From Nocardioides sp. B-3 (GTDB lineage Bacteria; Actinomycetota; Actinomycetes; Propionibacteriales; Nocardioidaceae), in NCBI RefSeq assembly GCF_024703895.1, contig NZ_CP087968.1, positions 2,542,001 through 2,606,000 on the forward strand: 64,000 nucleotides of DNA. Direction: 5' to 3'. Positions 23,124 through 32,895 of the stretch are shown here, piece after piece. The notes below the pieces were generated by a model. That model saw nothing but the letters and a program-made list of their open reading frames with translations, ran no database searches and was not told the origin of the DNA. The position numbers and the translations under genes are program-made. The number at the start of each line of letters is the position of its first letter. The stretch's first letter is position 1.

Positions 23124-23477
23124 GTGCCCGTCATCGGCGTCGGCATCGACGTGGTCGATGTCGCCCGGTTCGGCGAATCGCTCGAGCGCACGCCCGCGCT
23201 GCGGGAGCGACTGTTCACGCCGGACGAGGCGGGCCGACCCCTCGCGTCGCTCGCCGCACGCTTTGCCGCCAAGGAGGCGATCGCCAAGGCGCTCGGTGCG
23301 CCGGCCGGACTGGCCCGGCACGACGCGGAGATCGTGTCGGAGGAGACCGGGCGACCACGCTTCGAGCTACGCGGCACGGTGGCCGCTCGCGCGGAGGTGC
23401 TGGGTGCGCACCACGTGCACGTCTCGCTGTCCCACGACGCAGGCATCGCGTCGGCCGTCGTGGTGCTCGAAGGGTGA
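23124..23477 (+). CDS. acpS: Holo-[acyl-carrier-protein] synthase
   Basis: An intact 117-residue phosphopantetheinyl transferase that loads the acyl carrier protein of fatty acid synthesis. Mg-binding Asp in [10 protein letters not shown] and Glu in [13 protein letters not shown] are present, and the C-terminal HVSLSHD is conserved. GTG 23124 is 2 bp after the glmS stop, so the two are co-translated, as in other Actinobacteria. Confidence 0.95.
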   Translation: MPVIGVGIDVVDVARFGESLERTPALRERLFTPDEAGRPLASLAARFAAKEAIAKALGAPAGLARHDAEIVSEETGRPRFELRGTVAARAEVLGAHHVHVSLSHDAGIASAVVVLEG

Positions 23478-23556
23478 CTGGGCTAGCGTTGGCTCGCCGT
23501 CGACGACGGTCCCGAATGGAGTCACTCGGGTGACGATCACACAGTGAGGTAGTGAC

Positions 23557-24100
23557 ATGGGGTTCCCGGACAACGTCAAGGACGCACTCAAGGACGCCGT
23601 CTCGACGCAGGCGTCGAAGGACGAAGAGGTCAAGGACGAGTCGGTCGACAAGGCCGACACCACGACCGCCGACGACTCGGCCACGCCTGCGCCGCCGACC
23701 ATCCCGGTCGACAAGGACAGCGCTGACACGGAGACGGCCGAGCCGACCACCGAGCCGACCACCGGCCCGGTCCAGCCCGCCGACTCCGTCGAGCCGGCGC
23801 CCACCACCCCGGCCGCGACGGCCGAGGAGAAGGCCGAGCGCAAGGAGGCCCGCGAGGACCGCCGGGGGCGCAAGGAGGACCGCCGGGGAGGCCCGCGAGG
23901 ACCGCCGGGAGGCTCGTGAGGACGCCCGCGAGAAGCGCGATGACGCCAAGCTCGAGACCTACACGGTCAAGTCCGGCGACACGCTCTCCGAGATCGGCGC
24001 CCGCTTCGGCGTCTCCTACCGGGAGATCGCCAAGCTGAACAACATCGAGAACCCCGACCTGATCTTCCCGGGCCAGGTCTTCCGGATCCCGAAGAACTGA
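23557..24100 (+). CDS. LysM-domain protein with charged repeat region (frameshifted)
   Basis: About 180 residues from ATG 23557, with GAGGT upstream. The N-terminus (MGFPDNVKDALKDAVS) is amphipathic, without a signal peptide or membrane helix. A Thr/Pro/Asp/Glu-rich stretch follows, then a highly charged run built of repeated EDRR/EAREDRR units (about 23820-23945). One LysM domain ends the protein: YTVKSGDTLSEIGARFGV, then IAKLNNIENPDLIFPGQVFRI. The charged repeats hold two frame breaks in G runs. LysM normally binds peptidoglycan or chitin, so the lack of an export signal is odd. It ends at a strong terminator. Confidence 0.8.
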
Positions 24101-24111
24101 TTCACCGTCGA

Positions 24112-24141
24112 CGACGCCCCGGCCGCTCGGCCGGGGCGTCG
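24112..24141 (+). terminator. Rho-independent terminator after the LysM gene
   Basis: A 13-bp perfect GC-rich stem (24112-24124 with 24129-24141), GCTC loop, 11 bp after the LysM stop. Confidence 0.88.
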
Positions 24142-24156
24142 CCGGCATTTGATGGG

Positions 24157-24162
24157 TAGCGT
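24157..24162 (+). promoter_or_regulatory. Putative -10 box of nnrD (leaderless)
   Basis: TAGCGT ends 7 nt before the ATG at 24170, matching the leaderless spacing seen elsewhere in the window. Confidence 0.4.
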
Positions 24163-24169
24163 GCTGGCC

Positions 24170-25538
24170 ATGCGCTCCGCCCACACCGTCGCCCGGTGCG
24201 CGCCGCCGAGGCCGCCGCGATGCGCGGCCTGCCCGAGGGCGTCCTGATGCAGCGAGCCTCAGCCGGGCTCGCCCACGCGGTGCTCGACCTCCTCGGCGGC
24301 GGCTACGGGCGCCGGGTCGTGCTGCTCGTGGGCTCCGGCGACAACGGCGGTGACGCGTTGTACGCCGCAGCGCTGCTGTGCCGCCGCGGAGTGGCCGTCG
24401 ACGCGCTGCTGGTGGGGTCTCGCCACCACGAGGCCGGACTCGACGCGATGCTGGCCGCCGGTGGGCGGTTGGTCGACTCCGTGGTCGGCCTCGCACCCGA
24501 CGTCGTGGTCGACGCCGTCGTCGGCATCGGCGGCCGGCCGGGGCTGCGTCCCGATGCCGCTGCGGCACTGGCTGCCCTCGACGGCGTCCCGGTCGTCGCC
24601 GTTGACGTGCCGTCCGGGGTCGGCGTCGACACCGGTGAGCTCGACGGCCCCCACGTGCGCGCCGACCTCACCGTCGCGTTCGGCACCCACAAGGTGGCGC
24701 ACCTCGTCGACCCGGCCGCCAGCGCCTGCGGTGTCGTGCACCTCGTCGACATCGGGCTCTCACCACCCCCGGCCGGGGTCCAGTCGCTGCAGCCGGCGGA
24801 CGTCGCGAGGCTCTTGCCGAGGCCGACGCAGCACGCCCACAAGTACACCCGCGGCGTCGTCGGGGTGCGCGCCGGCAGCGAGACCTATCCGGGGGCCGCA
24901 CTGCTGTGCGTGGCCGGTGCGTCGTCCGGGCTGGCCGGCATGGTGCGCTACGTCGGGCACGCGGCGGACGTCGTGCGACAGCGCCACCCCGAGGTCGTGG
25001 GGAGGGGCGGGTCCAGCCCGGGGTCGTCGGTCCCGGCAGCGGCGACGACGCGGCCGGCGCGCTCGACGCGGCGCTCGCCGACGCCGTCCCGGTCGTGGTG
25101 GACGCCGATGCGCTCGCCCTCGTCGACGGGCCGTTCGCCGTACCGACTGTGCTGACGCCGCACGCCGGCGAGCTGGCCGCGATGCTCGGGGTGGACCGCG
25201 CCGACGTGGAGGCACGGCCGCTGGCACACGTCCGCTCGGCGGCGGAGCGCTTCGACGCCGTCGTGCTGCTGAAGGGCCGCCACACGCTCGTCGCCCGGCC
25301 CGACGGACGGGTCCGGGTGACGACGACCGGGCTCCCGTGGCTGGCGACCGCCGGCGCCGGCGACGTGCTCGCGGGACTGATCGGCGCCCTGCTCGCTGCC
25401 GGCCTCGACCCCCGGGACGCGGCCGCCGTCGGGTCCCGGGTGCACGGCGCCGCGGCCACCGCGGCCTCCGGTGGCGGGCCGATCGTCGCGGGAGACGTGG
25501 CCCACGCCCCGGGTGGCGTGCTGCGGTCCCTGCTCTGA
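24170..25538 (+). CDS. nnrD: Bifunctional NAD(P)H-hydrate epimerase/dehydratase (frameshifted)
   Basis: Repairs hydrated NAD(P)H: the N-terminal YjeF_N domain epimerises the hydrate and the C-terminal domain dehydrates it with ATP or ADP. About 455 residues. The N-domain shows VRAAEAAAMRGLPEGVLMQRA and LLVGSGDNGGDALYAAALL; the C-domain shows the KYTRG start, TVLTPHAGELAAMLG, VLLKGRHTLVA and TAGAGDVLAGLIGALLAAG. Indels near 24193 and 25008 break the frame; ATG 24170 is restored by correcting the first. alr follows after 20 bp. Confidence 0.93.
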
Positions 25539-25558
25539 GTGGTGAAAGAATCGACGAC

Positions 25559-26691
25559 ATGACGTCGACCGGTCCCGCGCGCGCCGAGATCGTGGTGGAC
25601 CCGGCGGCCATCCGGCACAACGTGCGCCGCCTGCGCGAGATCGTCGGGCCGGGCGTCGCGATGATGACCGTCGTCAAGGCCGACGGCTACGGCCACGGCA
25701 GGAACGAGGTGGCGCGAGCCGCCCGGCAGGCGGGTGCCGACTGGCTCGGTGTCGCCACCATCGACGAGGCGCTGGCCCTGCGTGAGGCCGGCGACACCGG
25801 CCCGGTGCTGTGCTGGCTGGGGGTCCCGGGGGAGCAGTACGCCGACGCGATCGCCGCCGACATCGACGTGACCGCCTACTCACGAGCCGAGCTCGACGAG
25901 ATCGTCGCGACCGGCCCCCGGGCGCGGGTCCAGCTCAAGGTGGACACCGGCCTGTCACGTGGCGGTGCCGCGCGGCCGGACTGGCAGGACCTGTTCGCCC
26001 ATGCGGCCGAGCTCGAGCGCGCCGGACGGCTGGACATCACCGGCATCTGGACCCACCTCGCCGCAGGTGACGAGCCCGACCACCCTGCCAACGACGCGCA
26101 GGAGGCCGCCTTCCGTGAGGCCGTCGAGCTCGCCGAGTCGCTCGGCGTGAGACCCGAGCTCAAGCACATCGCCAACTCCGCCGCGGCGGTGCTGCGACCT
26201 TCGGCCCGCTTCAACCTCGTCCGGTGCGGCATCGCGACCTATGGCCTCGACCCGGCGCCGGGCCACACGTCCGACCTCGGCCTCATCCCGGCGATGACCG
26301 TGCGGGCCAGCCTCGCTCTGAGCAAGCCGGTGGCGGCCGGCGACGGTGTCTCCTACGGCCACACGTGGATCGCGGACCGCGACACCACCGTCGGTCTGGT
26401 GCCTGCCGGGTACGGCGAGGGCGTCCCCCGCGCCGCCGGCAACGTTGCCTCGGTGCTGGTCGAGGGCCGCCGTCGCTCGATCCGCGGGCGCGTCTGCATG
26501 GACCAGTTCATGGTCGACCTCGACGGCGACCTGCCGCCCCCCGGCACCGACGTGGTGCTCTTCGGCCCGGGCACGCACGGCGAACCCACCGCGCAGGACT
26601 GGGCCGAGGCCCTCGACACCATCAACTACGAGATCGTCACCCGGGTCGGCGGGCGCTTCGTCCGCCGGCACGTGAACCAGAGCCCGCATGA
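25559..26691 (+). CDS. alr: Alanine racemase (probable frameshift at 3' end)
   Basis: A PLP enzyme making D-alanine for peptidoglycan, about 377 residues from ATG 25559. The PLP lysine lies in MTVVKADGYGHG, a conserved pocket in KVDTGLSRGG, the catalytic Tyr in GVSYGHTW, and RGRVCMDQFMVD follows. The frame as given runs past GGRFVRRHVN into the next gene with no stop. A one-base change near 26678 gives an ending of about RRHVNPEPA and a TGA at 26689-26691 that overlaps the next ATG (ATGA), the junction style used throughout this operon; that end is adopted here. Confidence 0.93.
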
Positions 26692-27742
26692 GTCTGACTC
26701 GCAAGCTGCTCGCCAGCGCCGCCGGGCTGGCGGCCGCCGGCATGGCCGTCGGCGTTGCCGGCGTCGCCCAGCGCAGCCGGGTGATCGCTCGCCGCGGGGC
26801 GGGCGAGGACACGCCGTTCGGCTCGTTGCAGGAGCACGCCGTTGCACGTCATCACCGGCGACGGCATCGACCTGCACGCCGAGATCGACCTCAGTGACGA
26901 GCCGGCCGAGGACGAGCTGACGATCATCTTCGCCCACGGCTACTCCCTCAACCTCGACTGCTGGCACTTCCAGCGTGCGGGCTACCGCGGCCAGATCCGC
27001 ACCGTCTTCTACGACCAGCGTTCGCACGGGGCGCTCGGCCCGGTCATCGGAGGACCACAGCACCATCGAGCAGCTGGGCGACGACCTGCGCCGAGTGATC
27101 GAGCAGGCGTCGCCGGGGCCGTGCGTCCCGGTCGGCCACTCGATGGGCGGCATGAGCATCGTCTCCCCGGCCGAGCAGCACCCCGACCTCTTCGGGGACA
27201 AGGTCGTCGGCGTGGCCCTGATCTCGACCACCGCCGGCGGTCTGGACCCGGGCCGGATCCTGTTCCCGATGCTGCCGCTCGGGCTCGGTGGCCGGGTGAT
27301 GGCGCCGGCCGTCCGCACGCTCTACCGCGGACACAAGGCCGTCGACCTCGCGCGCAAGTGGGGGCACGCGCTCGCCGACGTGGTCACCGAGCAGTACGCC
27401 TTCGGCGACGAGGTGCCCGGGCACTACGTCGAGTTCGTCTACGACATGCTCAACGACACCCCGTTCGCGGTCGTCGTGGACTTCTACCCCGCCTTCGCGA
27501 GCCTCGACAAGTTCGATCACGTCGAGGTGCTGGGCCGGGTGCCGACCGCGGTCATCTGCGGCACCGACGACAAGATCACCAGCATCGGTCACGCGCGCAA
27601 GCTGCACTCGCGCATCCCCGGTTCCAGCCTGCTCGAGTGCGGGGGTGCCGGGCACATGGTCATCCTCGAACGGCACGTCGACGTCAACGCCGAGCTCGAC
27701 GACCTGATCTCGCTGGCCCAGACCCGCCTCGAGGCGCGGTGA
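26688..27742 (+). CDS. Alpha/beta hydrolase (frameshifted)
   Basis: About 350 residues starting MSLTRKLLASAAGLAAAGM at ATG 26688; an N-terminal hydrophobic helix suggests a membrane anchor or export. The fold is shown by IIFAHGYSLNLDCWHFQ (oxyanion HG), RTVFYDQRSHG, the nucleophile elbow VGHSMGGMS, and the catalytic His in CGGAGHMVILERH. Indels near 26842 and 27040 break the N-terminal third. It lies between alr and the tsaE gene, the position of a conserved hydrolase in mycobacteria, and is coupled to both by ATGA/GTGA overlaps. The substrate is unknown. Confidence 0.88.
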
Positions 27743-28626
27743 GTCTCGAGGTACGCCGGGTCGGCGCCACCGCGGCCACCGAGGTCCTCGGCGTGATCCG
27801 GACGGCCTTCGAGGCGCGCCCCACCTTGGACCCGCCGGCCGACGCGTTGGCCGAGACCGAGGAGTCGGTGGCTGCCGAGCTGCGTGCGTACGGCGGACTG
27901 CTGGCCATCCTCGACGGCGAGCCGGTCGGTGCGCTGCTCTTCCGGCCTCGCGACGACGTGATGGTGCTGCGCAGGTTCGGCGTGGTCCCGTCGGCGCAGG
28001 GCAAGGGCGTGGCTCAGCGACTCGTCCGGGGCGCGGTGGATGCGACGCTCGGCTGTTCCCAGCTCGTCGTGCTGGCCCGCGAGGAGCTCCCCGCCACCGT
28101 GGGCTTCTGGGCGCGGCGGGGCTTCGTGCAGACCGACCGCCGTTCGCCGTACGTCGAGATGCGACGCGACCTGCCCACCTCCCCGGAGGCCCGCGACGCC
28201 GACGACATGCGCGCGCTGGGCGAGCGACTGGGGCGTTCGGTGCACGCCGGGGACGTGGTGGTGCTCACCGGTGAGCTGGGGGCCGGGAAGACGACCCTGA
28301 CGCAGGGCATGGGCCTCGGGCTGGGCGTGCGCGGTGGCGTCACCTCGCCGACCTTCGTCATCGCGCGCGTGCACCCGTCGCTGGTCGGCGGACCGGACCC
28401 GGTGCACGTCGACGCCTACCGCCTCGGTGGGATCGCCGAGCTGGACGACCTCGACCTCGACACGTCCCTCGACGACGCCGTCACGGTCGTGGAGTGGGGC
28501 GCCGGCCCGGTCGAGGGTCTCGCCGAGTCCGGGCTGGAGGTCACCATCACCCGGGCGATCGGCGACGAGGCGGTCGACGCGGAGCTGGATCCGAGGGTGG
28601 TCCACGCCCGCCGTGTGCGTGGCTGA
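27739..28626 (+). CDS. tsaE: GNAT acetyltransferase fused to TsaE (t6A synthesis ATPase)
   Basis: An intact 295-residue two-domain protein; GTG 27739 overlaps the previous stop. Residues ~1-150 form a GNAT domain (LRRFGVVPSAQGKGVAQRLVRG, LPATVGFWARRGFVQTDR). Residues ~155-295 are TsaE, the P-loop ATPase of the threonylcarbamoyl-adenosine (t6A37) tRNA complex: GDVVVLTGELGAGKTTLTQG, SPTFVIARVHPS, HVDAYRLGG and VVEWGAG. The fusion is in one unbroken frame. tsaB, rimI and tsaD follow, so the whole t6A transferase set except tsaC lies here. The acetyl acceptor of the GNAT part is unknown. Confidence 0.92.
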   Translation: MSLEVRRVGATAATEVLGVIRTAFEARPTLDPPADALAETEESVAAELRAYGGLLAILDGEPVGALLFRPRDDVMVLRRFGVVPSAQGKGVAQRLVRGAVDATLGCSQLVVLAREELPATVGFWARRGFVQTDRRSPYVEMRRDLPTSPEARDADDMRALGERLGRSVHAGDVVVLTGELGAGKTTLTQGMGLGLGVRGGVTSPTFVIARVHPSLVGGPDPVHVDAYRLGGIAELDDLDLDTSLDDAVTVVEWGAGPVEGLAESGLEVTITRAIGDEAVDAELDPRVVHARRVRG

Positions 28627-28627
28627 G

Positions 28628-28633
28628 TAACCT
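28628..28633 (+). promoter_or_regulatory. Putative internal -10 box before tsaB
   Basis: TAACCT ends 7 nt before the tsaB GTG, just after the tsaE stop; a possible internal leaderless promoter of the operon. Confidence 0.35.
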
Positions 28634-28640
28634 CACCACC

Positions 28641-29290
28641 GTGCTCCTCTCGTTCGACACCGCCACCTCCTTGGTGACCGTTGCGCTCCACGACGGCGAG
28701 GACGTCGTGGCCGAGCGGCTCTCCGAGCTCCCCATGAAGCACGGCGAACACCTCGCGCCACTGATCGAAGCACTGCTCACCGACAACGGCCCGGTGCGCC
28801 GGGACCTGACTGCGATCGCGGTGGGCGTCGGCCCCGGCCCGTTCACGGGCCTGCGCGTCGGCTCCGGTCACCGCCCGCACGCTGGGCTACGTCCCGGAGA
28901 TCCCGGTCTACGGCGTGTGCACGCTGGACGTCCTCGCGATCGAGGCGATCGACACCGGGGCCGTCACCGGTGACTTCCTCGTGGCCACGGACGCTCGCCG
29001 CAAGGAGGTCTACCTTGCGGCGTACGACGACCCGGGCCGCCGCATCCACGGCCCCGTGGTCTCCAAGCCGGCCGAGGTCGCGAGCGAGCTCCCGGTGGCA
29101 GGCGAAGGCGGGCTGCTGTATCCCGAGCACTTCCCGAACGCCGTGACGCCGACCCGTCCCAGCGCGGGCTGGCTGGCCCGCGTCGTCGCCGAGGAGCGCG
29201 CAGAGCTGCTCGACCCCGAACTCGTTGTACCTGCGACGGCCGGACGCGGTGGCCAACGCCCCCCGCAAGACCGTCACACCCGGCGCATGA
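28641..29290 (+). CDS. tsaB: tRNA t6A synthesis protein TsaB (frameshifted)
   Basis: An inactive ASKHA-fold paralogue of TsaD that scaffolds the t6A transferase complex; about 216 residues from GTG 28641. It starts LLSFDTATSLVTVALHDG, has KHGEHLAPLIEALL and the typical GVGPGPFTGLRVG, and ends with PLYLRRPDAVANA. Indels near 28863 and 29222 break the frame. The end TGA at 29288-29290 overlaps the rimI ATG. Position between tsaE and rimI is as in M. tuberculosis. Confidence 0.93.
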
Positions 29291-29731
29291 TCCGACTCGC
29301 GACAGGAGCCGACCCGGCCGCGGTGGCCGTCCCGGGAGGCCGAGCTCTTCGGACCTGACGCCCGGGACGAGGCCGCGCTCCTTGCCGAGCTGGCCGGCCC
29401 GGGCCGCCGATTCGTCGTGGCTGACGACGACGGCGTCGCCGGCTACGCCGTGTCGCGTTCGATCGGCGACGTCGTCGATCTCCAACGGATCGGTGTCTCG
29501 CCGGCCCATCAGCGCACCGGTGTGGCCACGGTCCTGCTCGACGAGCTGCTGGCCCACCCGGGAGAGGCGGATCGGATGATGCTCGAGGTCAGCGCGGCCA
29601 ACGTTGCCGCCATTGCCTTCTACCGGCGCAGCGGTTTCGCCGAGCTCGCGACCCGGCCTCGCTACTACCGCGACGGCTCGGACGCACTGGTGATGAGTCG
29701 CGATCTCGGATCGGGGAGGATGGTCAGATGA
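29287..29731 (+). CDS. rimI: Ribosomal-protein-alanine N-acetyltransferase (frameshifted)
   Basis: A GNAT enzyme of about 148 residues, N-terminally acetylating S18 or other proteins. Acetyl-CoA motif A is [24 protein letters not shown], followed by [19 protein letters not shown] and ending [15 protein letters not shown]. One extra base in a G run near 29333 breaks the frame before [12 protein letters not shown]. It overlaps tsaB upstream and tsaD downstream by ATGA, the usual tsaB-rimI-tsaD order. Confidence 0.92.
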
Positions 29732-30774
29732 GCGACGAACCCCTCGTGCTCGGCATCGAGACCTCCTGCGACGAGACCGGCGTCGGCATCGTGCGCAGGC
29801 ACACCCTGCTGGCCGACGCCGTCGCCAGCAGCGTCGAGGAGCACGCCCGCTTCGGCGGAGTCGTGCCCGAGGTCGCCAGTCGCGCGCACCTCGAAGCGAT
29901 GGTGCCCACGATCGAGCGCGCCTGCGAGACCGCCGGCATCAAGCTCGACGACATCGATGCGATCGCCGTGACCTCCGGACCGGGACTCGCCGGCGCGCTG
30001 CTGGTGGGCGTCGCGAGCGCGAAGGCACTCTCCATCGGCCCGGGCAAGCCGCTGTACGGCGTCAACCACCTCGCCGCCCATGTCGCGGTCGACCAGCTGG
30101 AGCACGGTCCGTTGCCGGAGCCGTGCCCGGCGATGCTCGTCTCAGGCGGCCACTCGAGCCTGCTCAAGGTGGAGGACGTGACCGTTGGCGTCGACCCCCT
30201 CGGAGCCACCATCGACGATGCCGCGGGGGAGGCCTTCGACAAGGTCGCCCGGTTGCTCGGCCTGCCGTTCCCCGGCGGTCCGCACATCGACCGGGCGGCG
30301 GCCAGCGGGAACAGCGTCGCGATCGACTTCCCGCGTGGCCTCACGGCCCGCAAGGACCTCGAGCGACACCGCTTCGACTTCTCGTTCTCCGGGCTCAAGA
30401 CGGCCGTTGCTCGCTGGGTGGAGGCCCAGCAGCGCGACGGGATCACCATCGACGTCGCCGACGTGGCCGCGTCCTTCCGGGAGGCCGTGTGCGACGTCCT
30501 CACCCGCAAGGCGCTCGATGCCGCCACGACCTACGGCATCGAGGACATCCTGATCGGCGGCGGTGTGGCCGCGAACAGCCGGCTGAGGGCGATGGCGACC
30601 GAGCGCGCCGAGGCCCGCGGGATCAGGGTGCGGGTCCCACGGCCCGGCCTGTGCACCGACAACGGCGCGATGGTCGCTGCCCCGGGGGCTGAGCTCGTGA
30701 AGAGAGGTCGAGCGCCGTCGGCGCTCGACCTCCCAGCCGATTCATCCCAGCCCATCACCACCGTGGTGGCGTGA
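29728..30774 (+). CDS. tsaD: tRNA N6-adenosine threonylcarbamoyltransferase
   Basis: An intact 348-residue catalytic subunit of t6A37 synthesis (Kae1/Gcp family), transferring the threonylcarbamoyl group to A37 of ANN-decoding tRNAs. It shows [14 protein letters not shown], the metal-binding His pair in [22 protein letters not shown], the nucleotide loop [28 protein letters not shown] and [12 protein letters not shown]. It is the only long gene of the operon without an indel. It ends the operon, converging on the type VII-like pair. Confidence 0.97.
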   Translation: MSDEPLVLGIETSCDETGVGIVRRHTLLADAVASSVEEHARFGGVVPEVASRAHLEAMVPTIERACETAGIKLDDIDAIAVTSGPGLAGALLVGVASAKALSIGPGKPLYGVNHLAAHVAVDQLEHGPLPEPCPAMLVSGGHSSLLKVEDVTVGVDPLGATIDDAAGEAFDKVARLLGLPFPGGPHIDRAAASGNSVAIDFPRGLTARKDLERHRFDFSFSGLKTAVARWVEAQQRDGITIDVADVAASFREAVCDVLTRKALDAATTYGIEDILIGGGVAANSRLRAMATERAEARGIRVRVPRPGLCTDNGAMVAAPGAELVKRGRAPSALDLPADSSQPITTVVA

Positions 30775-30786
30775 GGGCGGTCTGCG

Positions 30787-32288
30787 TCAGTCCAGCACGC
30801 CCGGTGCGGCCGTGTCGTCGCCGAGCCAGTCCTGCTCGTAGACCAGCGCGTCGCGCTGGGTCGAGCGGTCGTCGTCCTTCTTGTTGCCGCGCCCACCGGC
30901 CGTGGAGCCGTTGGATCCGCGGCGGAACAGGCCCTTGCCCTTGCCCTTGCCCTTTCCGGCGCCCTTCGAGCCGTTGGCTCCGGCTGCACCCGTGCGACCG
31001 GACGCCCCCGTGCCAGCACCCCTCGACGAAGAGCCCTTGGCGGCGGAGCCGGCCCCGGCCGCCCCGGCACGGCCACCAGCACCGGCGGATCGTGACGAGC
31101 CGGCCGCACCGGCGGCGCTGCGACCCGCCCCCGTCGCGGCACCGCGCGCACCGGTGGAAGCGCCCCGAGCGGAACCCGATGCGGCGCCGCGAGCAGAGCC
31201 GGCCGCGGTGGTGCCACGCGTCAACGAGCTCGAGGCACCCGCTCGACCGCCGGCACCGATGTTGCGCACGGACCCGCCTGTCGGCGCCTTGGCGCCACTG
31301 ATGGCACCGCCCTTCAGCGCGCCCGCACCCAGACCGGCGCCGGCGACGCCCGCGGCGCCGCCGATCGTGCCGGAGCCCGAGCCGCCTGCGCCACCGCCGG
31401 ATGACCCGCCGCCGGGATTGATGCCCGAATAGCTGGCGCCGCCGTCGGTGCCGCCCCGGACGTTGTTGGTGGGCACGTCGATCGGGTGCAGGGGCGGCGG
31501 GACCGGCGTCGTCGGGGTGGGCGTCGGTGTGGGGGTGGGAGTGGGAGTCGGCGTCGGCGTCGGCGTCGGGGTGGGCGTCGGCGTCGGCGTCGGGGTGGGC
31601 GTCGGCGTTGGAGTCGGCGTCGGGGTGGGAGTCGGCGTCGGGGTGGGAGTCGGCGTCGGCTGTCCCGGGACGTTGGGGACCTGACCCGGACCGCTGGGCA
31701 CCCCCGGCGTGCTGGGGTTGGTCGGACCAGCGGGCTGCTCGGGGTCGGGCTCCCCGTGGATCTCCTTCATGGTCTGGGCAGCTTCGGCATAGTCCCGGTC
31801 CATCCGGAGCAGCGCCTGTCGGGCCTTTTCCTCGGCCGCCGCCTCAGTCGCCTCGTACTGCGTGACGTCGGTGTTGTATTTGGCCAGCGCCTCGGTCTGC
31901 TGCTCTGTGGGCTGTGCGCCGGGCAGGGGACCTTCGGGCTTGGTCGGCATCTGGTTCATGGGACCGGAGAGCTGGATCCCGTTGCGGGGTCTTGATGGCG
32001 TCCAACGCAGCGGTGTGCGCCGGGCTCAATGCCTCCGACCCCTTCTGCATGTCGATCGAATCGGTTTCGAGGTTGTCGCTGATGGTCTTGAACTTGACGA
32101 CCATCGCTCGGCCTGCGTCGCCCTCGATCTCGCTGGCCAGCGTCTTCCGAGCTGGTGCGAATGCTCTCGGCGACTCCCTTGAGCAGGGTGGCGTTGTTGC
32201 TCCAGTCGGTTGCCGACGAGGCGATGGACTCTTCGTTGGCACTGGTCAGGGCGGCCTGCAACCGGTCCCGGTAGTAGCGGCTGGCCAT
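30787..32288 (-). CDS. Large putative type VII secretion substrate with PT-repeat linker (frameshifted)
   Basis: About 500 residues from ATG 32288 (MASRYYRDRLQAALTSANEE). The first ~190 residues are helical and WXG/PPE-like: SSATDWSNNATLLKGVAESI, then KFKTISDNLETDSIDM and a later YEATEAAAEEKARQALLRMD with a YxxxE sequence like the type VII signal. Next come ~24 Pro-Thr repeats, then a Gly/Ala/Ser-rich tail with basic KGKGKGKGLFRRG and an acidic end. Indels near 32150 and 31988 split the helical part. It has no Sec signal. It is co-directional with the small WXG-like gene 6 bp upstream, a typical paired-substrate layout; no secretion machinery lies in the window. Confidence 0.65.
31510..31660 (-). 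repeat. Hexanucleotide repeat coding Pro-Thr dipeptides
   Basis: About 150 bp of imperfect GGCGTC/GGGGTG/GGAGTC hexamers, each coding PT on the minus strand. This is a slippage-prone array inside the large type VII-like gene; the copy number given by the assembly may be unreliable. Confidence 0.85.
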
Positions 32289-32294
32289 CAGTGG

Positions 32295-32726
32295 TCACTC
32301 CCTGATCCCCTGGTTGGGCGTTACCGGTGGGGTGTACCGGTCGTCGTCCATGCTGTCGACTGCATGCTGTGTGCGGCGGAGCAGCGCACGCGTCACGTCC
32401 TCGGAGTTGGCGTCCGCGGACGACATCTCGTGTTCGAACGTCTCCATGGCCGCACCGGTGGCCCGGAGGGCCGAGACTGCCTCCGGGACGGAGTTGGAGA
32501 GCTTCTGGTGAGCCTTGGACGTGTGCAGGCCGAGATTCTCGGCGCTGTAGGTGCCGCCGAACCACGTCCCGCTCGGCTCGCTGAACTGGTCGCGGCCCCC
32601 CTCGAGGTAGAAGGAGTTGTCCTGAAGGATGCTGACGATGTTGTTGATCACGTCTGGCGGGACAGAGACGGACTGCAGTGTCTGCTTGACGCCTGACACG
32701 CCGCCGACATCGGACAGTAGGACCAT
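32295..32726 (-). CDS. Small WXG100-like putative type VII substrate
   Basis: An intact 143-residue helical protein from ATG 32726, with GGGGAGG 7 nt upstream. A central GTWFGGTYSAENLG carries a W-x-G turn between two predicted helices, the hallmark of WXG100-type proteins. The C-terminal half, HQKLSNSVPEAVSALRATG and EHEMSSADANSEDVTRALL, is amphipathic. There is no signal peptide. It precedes the larger PT-repeat protein by 6 bp, so the pair may form a heterodimer for ESX-type export. Length exceeds the ~100 of classical EsxA, so the family call is tentative. Confidence 0.6.
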   Translation of the reverse strand: MVLLSDVGGVSGVKQTLQSVSVPPDVINNIVSILQDNSFYLEGGRDQFSEPSGTWFGGTYSAENLGLHTSKAHQKLSNSVPEAVSALRATGAAMETFEHEMSSADANSEDVTRALLRRTQHAVDSMDDDRYTPPVTPNQGIRE

Positions 32727-32895
32727 CGTGGTGCCTCCCCTGTGGCAGTGAGTATCCGGAATGTGAGTGTGTGGGCAGCCCAAAAACGGCTGCGAACGCG
32801 CTCCTTCCCCCGTTGTGAGCGGGCTAAACACGTAATTGCAGGACCTCTAGGCTGCTGGTCAGAGTTTTCGTCACGCCCTCGGGAGGCAACGCGTC

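Noticed and set aside
24350-26920. 856-codon plus-strand frame joining nnrD and alr regions
   Set aside because: Only the part from 25559 matches a protein family (alanine racemase); the front is an out-of-frame reading of nnrD and the end runs into the hydrolase gene.
31510-31660. CRISPR-like or tandem regulatory repeat
   Set aside because: The array is in-frame coding sequence for Pro-Thr dipeptides inside a larger protein and has no repeat-spacer structure.
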